A DNA stretch of 64,000 nucleotides from Sinorhizobium arboris LMG 14919 (GCF_000427465.1 NZ_ATYB01000014.1:1387570-1451569), one strand, 5' to 3'; shown: positions 39,725 through 47,996, numbered from the stretch's first letter. The notes: generated by a model from the letters alone, not told the origin. Translations and numbers: made by a program.

Positions 39725-39984
39725 CTAGGTCTCGCGCGACACCGTCAACCCGTCGCGCGCGGCCAGCTCCCCAACCGCCAGCGTCGGTCCGAAATCCACA
39801 TAATCCTCCCGCACCAGGTTGCGGAAATCCTCGCTATGACGCCGGTTGCTCGGCCGGCCGCGCCTCTTCGAGACCAGACCGTCGGCGCCGGCCATGTCAT
39901 AGGCCTGCAACAGCCGGTGCACCTGGCTGCGGCTGAGACCGAGCAACGCGGCCGCCTCGACGATGGTCAGGTCCCGGCCATCTG
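39725..39984 (-). pseudogene. ISNCY-family transposase fragment
   Basis: The minus strand encodes an N-terminal piece of a transposase: (R)DLTIVEAAALLGLSRSQVHRLL, then GADGLVSKRRGRPSNRR and SEDFRNLVREDYVDFGPTLA. It aligns with residues ~27-110 of the intact transposase at 53,692-55,119, with an in-frame loss of about three residues after NLV and a stop after SRET. Catalytic domain and ends are missing. It marks the left edge of the copper block. Confidence 0.8.
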
Positions 39985-40101
39985 CGGACTGGTCACGGGC
40001 TGGCGGCTACCGCGTCCCGTCACGCAATGTTGACGCGCTGGGTTTCCTCCGGGGCGCATCGGGGCTTGTATTCCCGGAGGTTCGGCGCGATCCTCTCCGC
40101 T

Positions 40102-40455
40102 ATGAAGCGCTGGTCTGTCCGACAGCTTGGCCTGTTGCTCCTCGCGACCTTCGTCGCCGCGGGGATGGGCCTGTCGATCGCTCAGGCGAGCGGCATGGCT
40201 GCGAAGATGGCGACTATGTCCGAGATGGCCATGTCGGACCAGGGCGACTGTCAGGGTTGTCCCGACCAGCCCGGCGGGTTGAAGGCGATGGCCTGCGGCA
40301 ACGTCTGCGCCGCCCCTGCCGTCGCGCCGCTCCCGATAGCGACGCTCGTTCCGATTGGCGAGAAGCCCGCTTCTGCAAGTGTCCGCGATCCTCTCCTCGT
40401 TGGCAGGGGGTTGCAGCCCGACCCCGATCCACCACGAACCTCCGACATCGGCTGA
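40102..40455 (+). CDS. Small exported protein of the copper block
   Basis: A 117-residue protein with a signal peptide (MKRWSVRQLGLLLLATFVAA), a Met-rich stretch (MAAKMATMSEMAMSDQ) and a Cys/Gly segment (GDCQGCPDQPGG ... MACGNVCAAP) that could bind copper. Similar short Met/Cys-rich exported proteins precede multicopper oxidases in rhizobial copper clusters. The ATG at 40102 is chosen because the signal peptide starts there; the frame opens at 40027. Metal binding is inferred from composition. Confidence 0.65.
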   Translation: MKRWSVRQLGLLLLATFVAAGMGLSIAQASGMAAKMATMSEMAMSDQGDCQGCPDQPGGLKAMACGNVCAAPAVAPLPIATLVPIGEKPASASVRDPLLVGRGLQPDPDPPRTSDIG

Positions 40456-40554
40456 GTTGCGGCGGTCGCGACCAAGCGACAGCGCCGGTCAAGCGAACGC
40501 GTGCGCATTGAGGCTCATGCGTTCCGTCATCGACGATGATCGGAAGGATCGAAT

Positions 40555-42012
40555 GTGAATAGCGAATCCCATTGTCTCGTGTCTCGCCGGGGTCTGCTTC
40601 AGGCGGGCGCGGGCCTTCTGCTGGCGAGTGCGCCGGCACCGTTCCCCGCGCGGTCCGCGCCATCCGACGGCTACCGCATCGTTGCCGCGCCCGCCCGCGC
40701 ACGACTTCGTCCGGATAAGCCGGAAACGGATGTCTGGACATACAACGGAACGGTTCCGGGCTCGGTCCTGCGCCTTCACCAGGGCGAGCGCGCTCGCCTA
40801 GTCGTCGAAAACCGCCTGGACCAGGAAACGACGGTCCACTGGCACGGCATCCGGCTCCTGAACGCCATGGACGGGGTCCCTGGATTGACGCAGCCGCCGA
40901 TCAAATCCGGCGAGACCTTCGTCTACGAATTCACGCCGCCGGATGCGGGAACTTTCTGGTATCACCCGCACGCGAACAGCCTCGAACAGCTCGGCCGCGG
41001 CCTCGCCGGAGCCGTGATCGTCGAGGATCGTGAGCCCGTCGCTGTCGACCGTGACCTTCTCTGGCTCCTATCCGACTGGCGGCTAACGGACGGAGGAGGG
41101 ATCGCCTCCCGCTTCGGCAATCGGATGGAGGCGGCGATGTCCGGCCGGGTCGGCAACACGGTGACGCTCAACGGCCGGGCCTCGGCGGCAGAGCCTTTCC
41201 GGGCGGGCGAGCGCGTCCGCCTGCGCCTCGTCAACGCGTCGCTCGCACGGATCATGGCCCTGCGTTTCGAGGGGCATCGACCGATGGTCGTTGCGATCGA
41301 CGGCCAGCCCTGCGATCCGCACGAGCCGGAGCACGGCCGCATCCTTCTAGGCCCGGCCATGCGCGTCGATCTTGTCCTCGATCTGGAGGGCGAGCCGGAG
41401 CGGCGCTACGACGTCATCGATGACTTCTACGATGGTCTGTCCTACCGGCTGACGCAGATTGCCTACGACGAGCGGCCGGTCCGCGGACACTCTCTCGACG
41501 GACCTGTTGTACTGACCCGCAATCCCTTGCCCGAGCCCGACCTCACCTCGCCAGAGCGCCACACGCTGACCCTCCAGGGCGGCATGATGGGCATGGGCGG
41601 AATGTCGGGCATGCGCGGGATGATGGGCAGCGGCATGATGGGTGGTGGCGGTGGAATGATGGGCATGGACCACGGCGCGGCCTGGGCAATCAACGGCCGG
41701 GCGATGACCGGCGACGGCCATGCCGGCATGGAACCTGCGCTCACCTTCAAGCAGGGCCGCAGCGTCGTGCTGGAACTGCGCAACGAGACCGCCTGGTGGC
41801 ACCCGATGCACTTCCACGGCCACAGCCTCAAGGTGCTGAGCCGCAACGGCAGGGCCGTGCCGCACCGCCAGTGGCAGGACACGGTATTGATGGCTCCGAA
41901 GGACGTTGTCGAGGCCGCCTTCGTCGCCGACAATCCCGGCGACTGGATGCTGCACTGCCATGTCATGGACCACCAGATGTCAGGGATGATGACTGTGCTG
42001 CGCGTCGCCTGA
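40555..42012 (+). CDS. Periplasmic multicopper oxidase (CopA/CueO type)
   Basis: A 485-residue cuproenzyme, likely oxidising Cu(I) to protect the periplasm. A Tat signal (VSRRGLLQAGAGLLLASAPA) precedes three cupredoxin domains. Copper ligands: VHWHGIRL, FWYHPHAN, WHPMHFHGHSLKVL and LHCHVMDHQMSGMM. A Met/Gly-rich loop near residues 340-375 (repeated GMM/GGM) is like the CueO methionine-rich substrate-gating insert. The start is GTG at 40555 with GGAAGG upstream. It leads the DUF411 and cytochrome c genes. Confidence 0.93.
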   Translation: MNSESHCLVSRRGLLQAGAGLLLASAPAPFPARSAPSDGYRIVAAPARARLRPDKPETDVWTYNGTVPGSVLRLHQGERARLVVENRLDQETTVHWHGIRLLNAMDGVPGLTQPPIKSGETFVYEFTPPDAGTFWYHPHANSLEQLGRGLAGAVIVEDREPVAVDRDLLWLLSDWRLTDGGGIASRFGNRMEAAMSGRVGNTVTLNGRASAAEPFRAGERVRLRLVNASLARIMALRFEGHRPMVVAIDGQPCDPHEPEHGRILLGPAMRVDLVLDLEGEPERRYDVIDDFYDGLSYRLTQIAYDERPVRGHSLDGPVVLTRNPLPEPDLTSPERHTLTLQGGMMGMGGMSGMRGMMGSGMMGGGGGMMGMDHGAAWAINGRAMTGDGHAGMEPALTFKQGRSVVLELRNETAWWHPMHFHGHSLKVLSRNGRAVPHRQWQDTVLMAPKDVVEAAFVADNPGDWMLHCHVMDHQMSGMMTVLRVA

Positions 42013-42041
42013 ACAAGCAGAACTGCTCAAGGAGAACTGAA

Positions 42042-42482
42042 ATGAACCCTTCACTCCGCTTCGCCAGTCTCGCCGCTCTCATCGCCTTCGCCACGCCGGC
42101 GCTTGCCGATCCGCTGCAGGCGACGCTCTATAAGAATCCGCAATGCGGCTGCTGCGAGGGCTATGCCGCCTATCTCCGCGAGAACGGCTTCAACGTCGAC
42201 GTGAAGCCGACTAACGACCTTCTCGAGATCAGTCGCAAGGCGGGCGTGCCGGAAAACATGCAGGGCTGCCACACGATGTTCATCGACGGCTACGTGGTCG
42301 ACGGGCACGTCCCCGTGAACGTCGTCCGCAAGCTTCTCAAGGAGAAGCCCCCGATCGCCGGCATCACCCTGCCGGGCATGCCGATGGGCTCGCCGGGCAT
42401 GGCCGGCACAAAGACCGAACCGTTCGTGATCTACACCGTGCCGAAGGACGGCAAGGGACCGGAGGTCTACGCGACGGAATGA
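42042..42482 (+). CDS. DUF411 metal-binding protein
   Basis: A 146-residue exported protein: signal peptide MNPSLRFASLAALIAFATPALA, then the DUF411 signature LYKNPQCGCCEGYAAYLRENGFNV, NMQGCHTMFIDGYVVDGHVP and a Met/Pro-rich tail. DUF411 proteins occur almost always with copper oxidases and efflux systems and are thought to be periplasmic copper chaperones. AAGGAG is upstream of the ATG at 42042. It lies 29 bp after the oxidase gene. Confidence 0.9.
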   Translation: MNPSLRFASLAALIAFATPALADPLQATLYKNPQCGCCEGYAAYLRENGFNVDVKPTNDLLEISRKAGVPENMQGCHTMFIDGYVVDGHVPVNVVRKLLKEKPPIAGITLPGMPMGSPGMAGTKTEPFVIYTVPKDGKGPEVYATE

Positions 42483-42495
42483 ACAAGATGGACAT

Positions 42496-42720
42496 CGACA
42501 CCGCTAGGACCTCTGCGCCGTCGGTCGCTTCTGCTGCTGGGCGCTGTAGGTCTCGCCGGACTTCACCGATGGTAGCGGACAGCAGCGCACGCTTGCGGCC
42601 TTCCGCTGCAAGGTCGTTCTCCTCAATGTCTGGGCGACCTGGTGCCTGCCATGCCGCAATGAGATGCCGACCCTCGACCGGCTGCAGGCGGCGCTGGGTG
42701 GCGACGGGTTCCGTCGATGG
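42496..42720 (+). pseudogene. Broken TlpA/ResA-like thioredoxin gene
   Basis: Two out-of-frame pieces of an exported thioredoxin are seen. One frame has an N-terminal export signal (RRRSLLLLGAVGLAGL) ending in a stop. Another (42562-42711) reads FTDGSGQQRTLAAFR, then VVLLNVWATWCLPCRNEM with the WCxPC active site, then PTLDRLQAALGGDGF, after which the C-terminal half of the domain is lost. An open frame over this span reads through into cytochrome c but does not match a protein. Confidence 0.75.
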
Positions 42721-42772
42721 TAGAAGGAAAAGCGGGAGGCGTCGCCACCGTCATGAACAAGGGGAGTTCGCG

Positions 42773-43270
42773 ATGACGTATCCAGTGCGTGTGGTGCGGC
42801 TGGCGAAGACGGTTCCGTTCTCAGTGCTGGGGATTGCCGCGATCGGGTTGGGGCTTATGGCAGGATGGCCATGGTTGGCCGCTCGGATGGCGAACGGCGA
42901 ACCCTCGGCCGAGACCATCGCGCTCGGCAAGAGACTCTACGCCAAACACTGCGCCGTCTGTCACGGAGCGAACCTCGAAGGGCAGCGCGACTGGAAAAGC
43001 CCACTGCCTTCCGGACGCATGCCCGCGCCGCCGCACGACGCATCCGGCCACACCTGGCATCATGCCGACGGCATGCTCATCCGCATCACCAAGGAAGGAC
43101 CGTCAGCGGTTGTTGGTGGGGGCTACGAAAGCGATATGCCGGGGTTCGGAAAGATCATGAGTGACGAAGAAACCCGCGCCGTGCTCGCCTACATCAAAAG
43201 CACCTGGCCGGAGCAGGAGCGGGCCTATCAGGCGGAAATGAGCCGCCAGGAGCGGGAAACAGCCCAGTGA
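42773..43270 (+). CDS. Membrane-anchored c-type cytochrome
   Basis: A 165-residue protein with an N-terminal membrane segment (VPFSVLGIAAIGLGLMAGWPWLA) and one cytochrome c domain: heme site CAVCHG near residue 59 and a likely axial Met in SDMPGFGKIMSDEE. The domain resembles the single-heme cytochromes found beside copper oxidases. GGGGAG precedes the ATG at 42773. An open frame extends back to 42479, but that part is the shadow of the broken thioredoxin gene. Confidence 0.88.
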   Translation: MTYPVRVVRLAKTVPFSVLGIAAIGLGLMAGWPWLAARMANGEPSAETIALGKRLYAKHCAVCHGANLEGQRDWKSPLPSGRMPAPPHDASGHTWHHADGMLIRITKEGPSAVVGGGYESDMPGFGKIMSDEETRAVLAYIKSTWPEQERAYQAEMSRQERETAQ

Positions 43271-43288
43271 CCGAGCGTGTGCATATCA

Positions 43289-43900
43289 CTATCTCGGCCG
43301 AGCGCTGCCCTCGTACATGAACGTCATCGGCTTCGGCCCGCGCATGTAGCCGGTGTCAATGCGATCGATGCCGAAGCCGGCTCCTTCGATCATCGATTGG
43401 ATCGGCCTATTGAGATGGCAGCCGCCGCTGATGCGCCGCCAGACTGGCGTGAGGTTATCCTGCCACCAGCGCACGCCGCGGTCGGGGGACAGCCCGTGCT
43501 CCACGAACAACAGCTTGCCTTGCGGTCTCAGCACCCGGCGCATTTCGCAGAGCGCCGCGGCCGCCTCCGGAATCGTGCACAGGGTCCAGGTCGTCACGAC
43601 CGTGTCGACGCTGTTGTCGTCGAGCGGGATCGCTTCCGCCGAAGCCTCGATGAAATTCACGGGCATCTCCACATGCGGAACCCGGCGGGCCATCGCGAGC
43701 AGGTTTGCGTCAGGTTCGAGCGCCAGAACTTCCCGGACGACCGGAGGGTAAAAGGGCAGGTTCAGACCCGAACCGCTGCCGATTTCAAGGACGCGCCCCT
43801 CGGCCGCGCCGACCACGCGTTTGCGATAGGGGTGCAGGCGCTCGTTACGCATGGAAAGATCGCAGAGCTTGGGCAGGATGCTGTCGCGATAGATACCCAC
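43289..43900 (-). CDS. Class I SAM-dependent methyltransferase
   Basis: A 203-residue UbiE/Methyltransf_11-like enzyme. Motif I is GRVLEIGSGSGLNLPFY, followed by the acidic VLALEPDANLL and the post-motif VDTVVTTWTLCTIPEAAAAL. The N-terminus (SILPKLCDLSMRNERLHPYRKRVV) is typical of a group often placed with membrane or lipid genes, but the substrate is unknown. It is convergent with the cytochrome c gene. Confidence 0.85.
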   Translation of the reverse strand: MGIYRDSILPKLCDLSMRNERLHPYRKRVVGAAEGRVLEIGSGSGLNLPFYPPVVREVLALEPDANLLAMARRVPHVEMPVNFIEASAEAIPLDDNSVDTVVTTWTLCTIPEAAAALCEMRRVLRPQGKLLFVEHGLSPDRGVRWWQDNLTPVWRRISGGCHLNRPIQSMIEGAGFGIDRIDTGYMRGPKPMTFMYEGSARPR

Positions 43901-44362
43901 GGGCGTCCTTTCGAAATGAAGCCACTGTACACGCGCGGCGGCCTACGTTAGGCGAGTTAAGCTTTTGATCTGCCTCCGGTCTTCCGACGGCCACCTGTCA
44001 GGCTGCCTGATGAGCGGTCGCTCCGTGCAGTTCGATGTGTTTCAGAGTTCCGCTTCAGTTTCGGCCGTAAACGACGCCGGGCACGATTCCATTCCACGAT
44101 AATCCATACAGCGATATGAGCAGGCCATGGCTTCACGCTCCAACGCGGCTGTACAGTAACATGCGCAGGGTCGTTGGCGTAGGGCATCAGTCGAGCGGTT
44201 TGTAGCCTGCGGGGCGGGAAGGGCCCGGCCTTTGGATCAACAGGCCGAGACAGTTTGCAGTCGCCAACGAAGACCATGTCGGTTACTGGTCGTCTCTGGT
44301 CTCGTTGCCATGCGGGACGGGCCCGCATCCTTCTTGGGGGGCACGAGCATTGTCCGCTTCAG
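43901..44362. other. 462-bp region with no convincing gene
   Basis: A minus-strand frame of 123 codons (43957-44328) shows no family match; a short stretch, WPAHIAVWIIVEWN, loosely resembles the start of polysaccharide deacetylases. I regard the region as probable gene debris or intergenic sequence of the accessory block. Confidence 0.4.
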
Positions 44363-45151
44363 CTACATGGCGTGAGTTGCCGTGAGGCCAATGCCTCCAG
44401 CGGCCATCCAGATTGCCATGCCAATCATCATCAGGTTTTCTGTCAGCGAGATGAACCCGAGGGGAACGTTGCTCGAGCCACCGACGCAGGCGCACTTCAG
44501 CTCACGCTTGTCGATATAGACGGCCTTGAAGACCGACGCGGCTCCTACCGTACCGATGAACATCGCGACCGGGACCGACAGCCAGTTCAGAGCGCCCGCC
44601 GCCATGAGCACGCCAGCCAGTCCCTCGGCATAAGGATAGATGTAGCTGTACGGCACCCAGCGCTTTGCCAGGAGGTCATAGTTCAAGAACATCGTCGCAA
44701 AGCTCTCGACGTTCTGGAGTTTCATCATCGCCAGAACGACCATCGAAAAGGCGATGAACCATTCGGCTGCGCGCAAGGTGAATGGCGTTCCGATGGCGGC
44801 TTGGCTCGCCGCCATCGCCGTGAGTGCGGTCAGCGTGAACAGCACGATAACCGGGCGGTAGGTAGTCGCTTTTGGATCGGCGACGGGCTTCCCGAGAAAA
44901 CGGCGCAGGTCGTCGTAGCCGCCGACCCGCTTGCCGTCGATGAAGACCTGAGGCGTCGTCGGCACGCCGTGCTGTGCCTTGAAAGCGTCCGTCTCCTCGC
45001 GGGTGGTCAGGTGATGGTCATCCACCTCGTAGCCTGACCGCTGCAGCAGGTCCTTGGTCTTCAGTCCGTAGGGGCAGGTGTGGCTTGGCATCACCATCCG
45101 ATACAGGATGGCCTTCTTACCGAGACTCTGCGGATTGGTCTTGTCCAACAT
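44363..45151 (-). CDS. Glutaredoxin-MauE membrane fusion protein
   Basis: A 262-residue fusion. Residues about 13-90 are a glutaredoxin: a CPYG active site (SHTCPYGLKTKDLLQRSGY), then the cis-Pro segment GVPTTPQVFIDGKRVGGYDDL. Residues about 100-262 form about four membrane helices of the MauE/DoxX type (FTLRAAEWFIAFSMVVLAMMKL ... PYAEGLAGVLMAAGALNWL ... ENLMMIGMAIWMAAGG), with a CxC (LKCACVGG) before the last helix. It should carry electrons between cytoplasmic thiols and the membrane. It is transcribed from a mer-type promoter divergent from the MerR gene. Confidence 0.88.
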   Translation of the reverse strand: MLDKTNPQSLGKKAILYRMVMPSHTCPYGLKTKDLLQRSGYEVDDHHLTTREETDAFKAQHGVPTTPQVFIDGKRVGGYDDLRRFLGKPVADPKATTYRPVIVLFTLTALTAMAASQAAIGTPFTLRAAEWFIAFSMVVLAMMKLQNVESFATMFLNYDLLAKRWVPYSYIYPYAEGLAGVLMAAGALNWLSVPVAMFIGTVGAASVFKAVYIDKRELKCACVGGSSNVPLGFISLTENLMMIGMAIWMAAGGIGLTATHAM

Positions 45152-45190
45152 CTTTCACTTCTCCTCGTTCTTGTGAAATCGTTGGCAGCA

Positions 45191-45221
45191 CTATAAGTTC
45201 CGTACCATGGTACGGAGTCAA
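45191..45221 (-). promoter_or_regulatory. mer-type operator-promoter
   Basis: TCCGTACCATGGTACGGA (45199-45216) is a perfect 18-bp palindrome. Read on the minus strand it lies between -35 TTGACT (45216-45221) and -10 TTATAG (45191-45196), a 19-bp spacer, as in the mercury-resistance PmerT promoter, whose operator also uses the CCGTAC/GTACGG half-sites. It drives the glutaredoxin-MauE gene. The MerR gene's ATG (45207) lies inside it. Confidence 0.85.
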
Positions 45222-45611
45222 GACCCTCAAGAACTGACGATCGGGAAACTTGCGGCTGCGGGAGGCGTGGGTGTTGAGACCATCCGTTTCTATCAGCGCA
45301 AGGGGCTGCTGACGACGCCGAAGCGGCTGGAAGGCGTTCGCCGTTATGGCGGCGAAGACGTGCGCCGGCTACGTTTCATCAAACAGGCGCAGACGGCGGG
45401 TTTCACGCTGGAGGAGATTCGGGAGCTCATGGCGCTGGATGCGGGGGAGAACCGATCGGCCGCGCGGGAGCTGGCGAAGAAGAGACTTGAGCAGCTCGAC
45501 GCCAGGATCGGAGAGCTTAATCGTGCTCGGGAAGCGCTCCGGAAGCTGGTGTCCGAATGCGCAGAGGATAAAACGGGGCCGTGTCCGATCCTGGCTACCT
45601 TCGGAGTGTGA
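45207..45611 (+). CDS. MerR-family regulator, Hg-MerR-like
   Basis: A 134-residue MerR activator: helix-turn-helix TIGKLAAAGGVGVETIRFYQRKGLLTTP, a long dimer helix, and a C-terminal loop VSECAEDKTGPCPIL with Cys118 and Cys126, matching Cys117 and Cys126 of Tn501 MerR. The third mercury ligand (Cys82) is missing: that segment reads LDAGENRSAARELA. So it may sense something other than Hg(II) or bind metal differently. The ATG at 45207 lies within the operator; no later ATG, GTG or TTG precedes the DNA-binding domain. It is divergent from the glutaredoxin-MauE gene. Confidence 0.88.
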   Translation: MVRSQDPQELTIGKLAAAGGVGVETIRFYQRKGLLTTPKRLEGVRRYGGEDVRRLRFIKQAQTAGFTLEEIRELMALDAGENRSAARELAKKRLEQLDARIGELNRAREALRKLVSECAEDKTGPCPILATFGV

Positions 45612-45614
45612 CCT

Positions 45615-45769
45615 CGGCCAGATGAAAGGTGCGCTTCAGTTCACGATAGATCGTCGAGCGATGCCGACCGAGTTGGCGGGCGGTGTCACCGACAGGAACC
45701 TTGCGTTCCATGAGCTGATGCAAACGTCGGCGATCCGAAAAGGGTGAGCTGCGAATAACAGGGCGACAT
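45615..45769 (-). pseudogene. IS30-family transposase fragment
   Basis: The N-terminal region of an IS30 transposase: MSPCYSQLTL, a +1 frameshift, then SDRRRLHQLMERKVPVGDTA and RQLGRHRSTIYRELKR. It matches the start of the IS30 fragment at 53,040-53,407 and is truncated after about 50 codons, four bases from the merR-like stop codon. The catalytic domain and ends are gone. Confidence 0.8.
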
Positions 45770-45911
45770 CCGGGTCCAGCTTTTGCCGCGGTTAATGATA
45801 CTGCAACCACTCCGGTGAATTTTTCAACATATACACTTTACGCGAGTTACTGAACGCTGATGATATGTCATCTGTAGGGCATCTGTCCAAAAGTTGCTGT
45901 TGAGGTTGTGC

Positions 45912-46205
45912 ATGGATGTCGTGAGCTTGGATCACTTTGCGCCGTGTGTCGGAGAGGGATTTGATATCGACATGGGCACGGGGTCGCTGGCGCTGACTTT
46001 GGCCGAGGCTAGCCCGCTGCCGGTTCAGAATCTTTCATGGCTCCGGCGCACCCCCTTTTCCCTGTTGTTCCGCAGCGGCTCGCTCATCGTGCTGCCCCAA
46101 CGGACATACCGGCTGAAACATGCCCGGCTCGGATCGATCGAGGTGTTTCTTGTGCCGGTTGCTCGCGACCGGAGCGGCATCCTCTATCAGGCGATCTACA
46201 ATTGA
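45912..46205 (+). CDS. DUF6916-like protein
   Basis: A 97-residue protein: SLDHFAPCVGEGFDIDMGTG, LALTLAEASPLPV, then RTPFSLLFRSGSLIVLPQRTYRLKHARLGSIEVFLVPVARDRSGILYQAIYN. The pattern matches DUF6916-type proteins, which occur beside phage tail-collar proteins in many bacteria. I chose the ATG at 45912. It is convergent with, and overlaps by ten bases, the GNAT gene of the collar cluster. Confidence 0.7.
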   Translation: MDVVSLDHFAPCVGEGFDIDMGTGSLALTLAEASPLPVQNLSWLRRTPFSLLFRSGSLIVLPQRTYRLKHARLGSIEVFLVPVARDRSGILYQAIYN

Positions 46206-46762
46206 TCCGCACGCCCGCCTGAACCCTCGATGCGCCAGCGCATGCGAAAGTGCGTCTCGCTTTCCCCGTCCTCGATAAAGCCCAAGCGACGATAGAGCCG
46301 CCGCCCCCCAGAATTGTCACGGGCGACATGGAGCGAGATGCGGGATGCGCGCGTCTCGCTGGCATTCGACTGCAGCCTCGTCAGGAGAGCCGTGGCAATG
46401 CCCCGGTTTCTGAAGGATGGCAGCAGGCTGATGTCGAGAATGTGCCAGGTGTCGATGTTTCGATCGATATAAAGGCGACCGGCCGGCGCAAGGCCTTCCT
46501 GAATCAGGAGAAAATCCGCCCTGGGGAAGGCGGCGAGATAATGGCGGTGCTGGAGATCGAACTGGCTGTCCAGGAACTCCTGCCGTTCATCCGAAGTCCA
46601 GGGAATCGCGGCCAGTTCATCGAGCCTAAGCGTTCGATAAAGCTCTCTCAGGAAAGGAATGTCGGAAGACGAGGCGGGGCGCACCCCCATTTGCGCCAAT
46701 GCTTCCTTCCCCCAGTCGCTGGCTGGGAAATCCGGGAGAGGGAAGCCCCTGCCCATCGTCAT
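46196..46762 (-). CDS. GNAT N-acetyltransferase
   Basis: A 188-residue acetyltransferase with the acetyl-CoA loop SLLPSFRNRGIATALLTRL and a C-terminal DNSGGRRLYRRLGFIEDGESETHFRMRW. It overlaps the last tail-collar gene by four bases, so it is translationally coupled to that cluster and may modify one of its products. The protein substrate is unknown. Confidence 0.85.
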   Translation of the reverse strand: MTMGRGFPLPDFPASDWGKEALAQMGVRPASSSDIPFLRELYRTLRLDELAAIPWTSDERQEFLDSQFDLQHRHYLAAFPRADFLLIQEGLAPAGRLYIDRNIDTWHILDISLLPSFRNRGIATALLTRLQSNASETRASRISLHVARDNSGGRRLYRRLGFIEDGESETHFRMRWRIEGSGGRADQL

Positions 46763-47295
46763 CCGCCAAACGAAGGGTACTCGCCTGCAAGCGCGATGCT
46801 GAAGTTGACGGCAAGGTAGGGCTGCTGGTTCTCGTGGGCCTGGCTGCCGCCCGCCGGCCCGATCATGGCGGGCGCGAATTGCGCGTCCGGTTCCGCGCCG
46901 CTCGCAAATGGCGAGCTCGACGTCGGCGAAGCGAGCGAATTACCCGTGCTTGGCGAGGCGGCCCGTTTGCTCGGGTCATTCTGGTTATAGACCGTGAAGG
47001 CATGTGTGTGGGACGGCATCTGCGTCAGGGTCAGCGTGACGGCTGCCTCTCCGAAGGTGTCACCTGCGACACGCGGGGTCAGCCCGATGCCGGTGCCCTG
47101 GCTGCAGGCGGCGCGTGCGGCGAAGTTCGGCAATTGGAAGGTCGTGTGGCCGTCGCCGCCGTACTCCGTTCCGAGCAAGCTGAACAGTGCCGAGTTCTGC
47201 TGAATCGGCAACAACGCGCCATTGCAGAAGGCCCAGCCGCGCGGCGCGAAATTAAAGCCGAAAAGCTGGATTTCGCCGATGAATGGTGTGGTCAT
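46759..47295 (-). CDS. Phage tail-collar (MdpB-like) protein
   Basis: A 178-residue protein with a tail-collar fold: FIGEIQLFGFNFAPRGWAFCNGALLPIQQNSALFSLLGTEYGGDGHTTFQLPNFA, then AVTLTLTQMPSHTHAF and the C-terminal NQQPYLAVNFSIALAGEYPSFG. Such stand-alone collar proteins are often called microcystin-dependent (MdpB). It is the third of three tandem paralogues and no other tail genes are present. Confidence 0.9.
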   Translation of the reverse strand: MTTPFIGEIQLFGFNFAPRGWAFCNGALLPIQQNSALFSLLGTEYGGDGHTTFQLPNFAARAACSQGTGIGLTPRVAGDTFGEAAVTLTLTQMPSHTHAFTVYNQNDPSKRAASPSTGNSLASPTSSSPFASGAEPDAQFAPAMIGPAGGSQAHENQQPYLAVNFSIALAGEYPSFGG

Positions 47296-47346
47296 TATCG
47301 TGTCCTCGCAAGGAGTAGGGCAGGGGTGCGGTGGACCGTCGCCCGG

Positions 47347-47877
47347 TCAACTCGGGCTTGGGTAAATCCCGGCCCAGGCGATACAGAATTGCGCGGCAAG
47401 CGTCGGCATCGTGTTATCATGCGGAGAGGTATAGCCGGCCGCGCCCGTCGAGGCGGGCGAGGTGACGAACGGAGACGATCCGCTGGTATCGGTGACGTAG
47501 AGCGTGTCGCCCGTAAGCGCGCCGAGCTCGACCGACGTCGAGATCGAGGATTCGGTTGCCGGCGATGTCGTCGCATTCATGGCGTGCCCATGCGAAGGTA
47601 TCTGGCTTGGCAGCAGCGTGACGTTTTCCGAGCCGCCGATCTCGCCGATCATTCGCTCGGTCAGACCCGTCCCCGTACCGTAGTGCAAGGGCACGCGTCC
47701 GGCGAGATTGGGGACGGCAAAGGTTGTCACGCCGTCGCCGCCGTAAATGGTTCCGATGAGCGTAAACAGGTCCTCGTAGACCGAGATCGACCACTTGGAT
47801 CCATCGCAAGGCAGCCAGCCATTGGGGACCTTTGGGAAGCCGAACAGACGGATTTCTCCGACGAAGGGTTCACTCAT
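47347..47877 (-). CDS. Phage tail-collar (MdpB-like) protein
   Basis: A 176-residue paralogue: FVGEIRLFGFPKVPNGWLPCDGSKWSISVYEDLFTLIGTIYGGDGVTTFAVPNLAGRVPLHYG, NVTLLPSQIPSHGHAM, and a C-terminal MPTLAAQFCIAWAGIYPSPS. The start is the ATG at 47877; the frame upstream of it is a shadow of the next gene. It differs more from its two neighbours than they do from each other, mostly in the variable distal part. Confidence 0.9.
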   Translation of the reverse strand: MSEPFVGEIRLFGFPKVPNGWLPCDGSKWSISVYEDLFTLIGTIYGGDGVTTFAVPNLAGRVPLHYGTGTGLTERMIGEIGGSENVTLLPSQIPSHGHAMNATTSPATESSISTSVELGALTGDTLYVTDTSGSSPFVTSPASTGAAGYTSPHDNTMPTLAAQFCIAWAGIYPSPS

Positions 47878-47996
47878 CACCGCTTCTCCTGTTGCCAGAG
47901 CGCAATGCGCTCCCATCCGTTCGCGCCACCGCTCTACCTGTTTGTCTTCGCCGCATTTGTGCGACCACAGGTGATTCCACCTGACTGCAAAATGCT

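Noticed and set aside
40047..40081. Inverted repeat CCTCCGGG/CCCGGAGG upstream of the copper block, considered as a CueR or MerR box
   Set aside because: Spacing between arms (about 19 bases) and sequence do not fit a MerR-family operator, and no -35/-10 flanks it properly.
42479..42772. Upstream extension of the cytochrome c frame
   Set aside because: The extension is Arg/Ser-rich and corresponds out of frame to the decayed TlpA-like gene; the cytochrome start with its own ribosome site is at 42773.
43957..44328. 123-codon minus-strand frame with a short stretch similar to polysaccharide deacetylase N-termini
   Set aside because: Similarity covers about 14 residues only; no ribosome site, no catalytic motif; treated as non-coding or debris.
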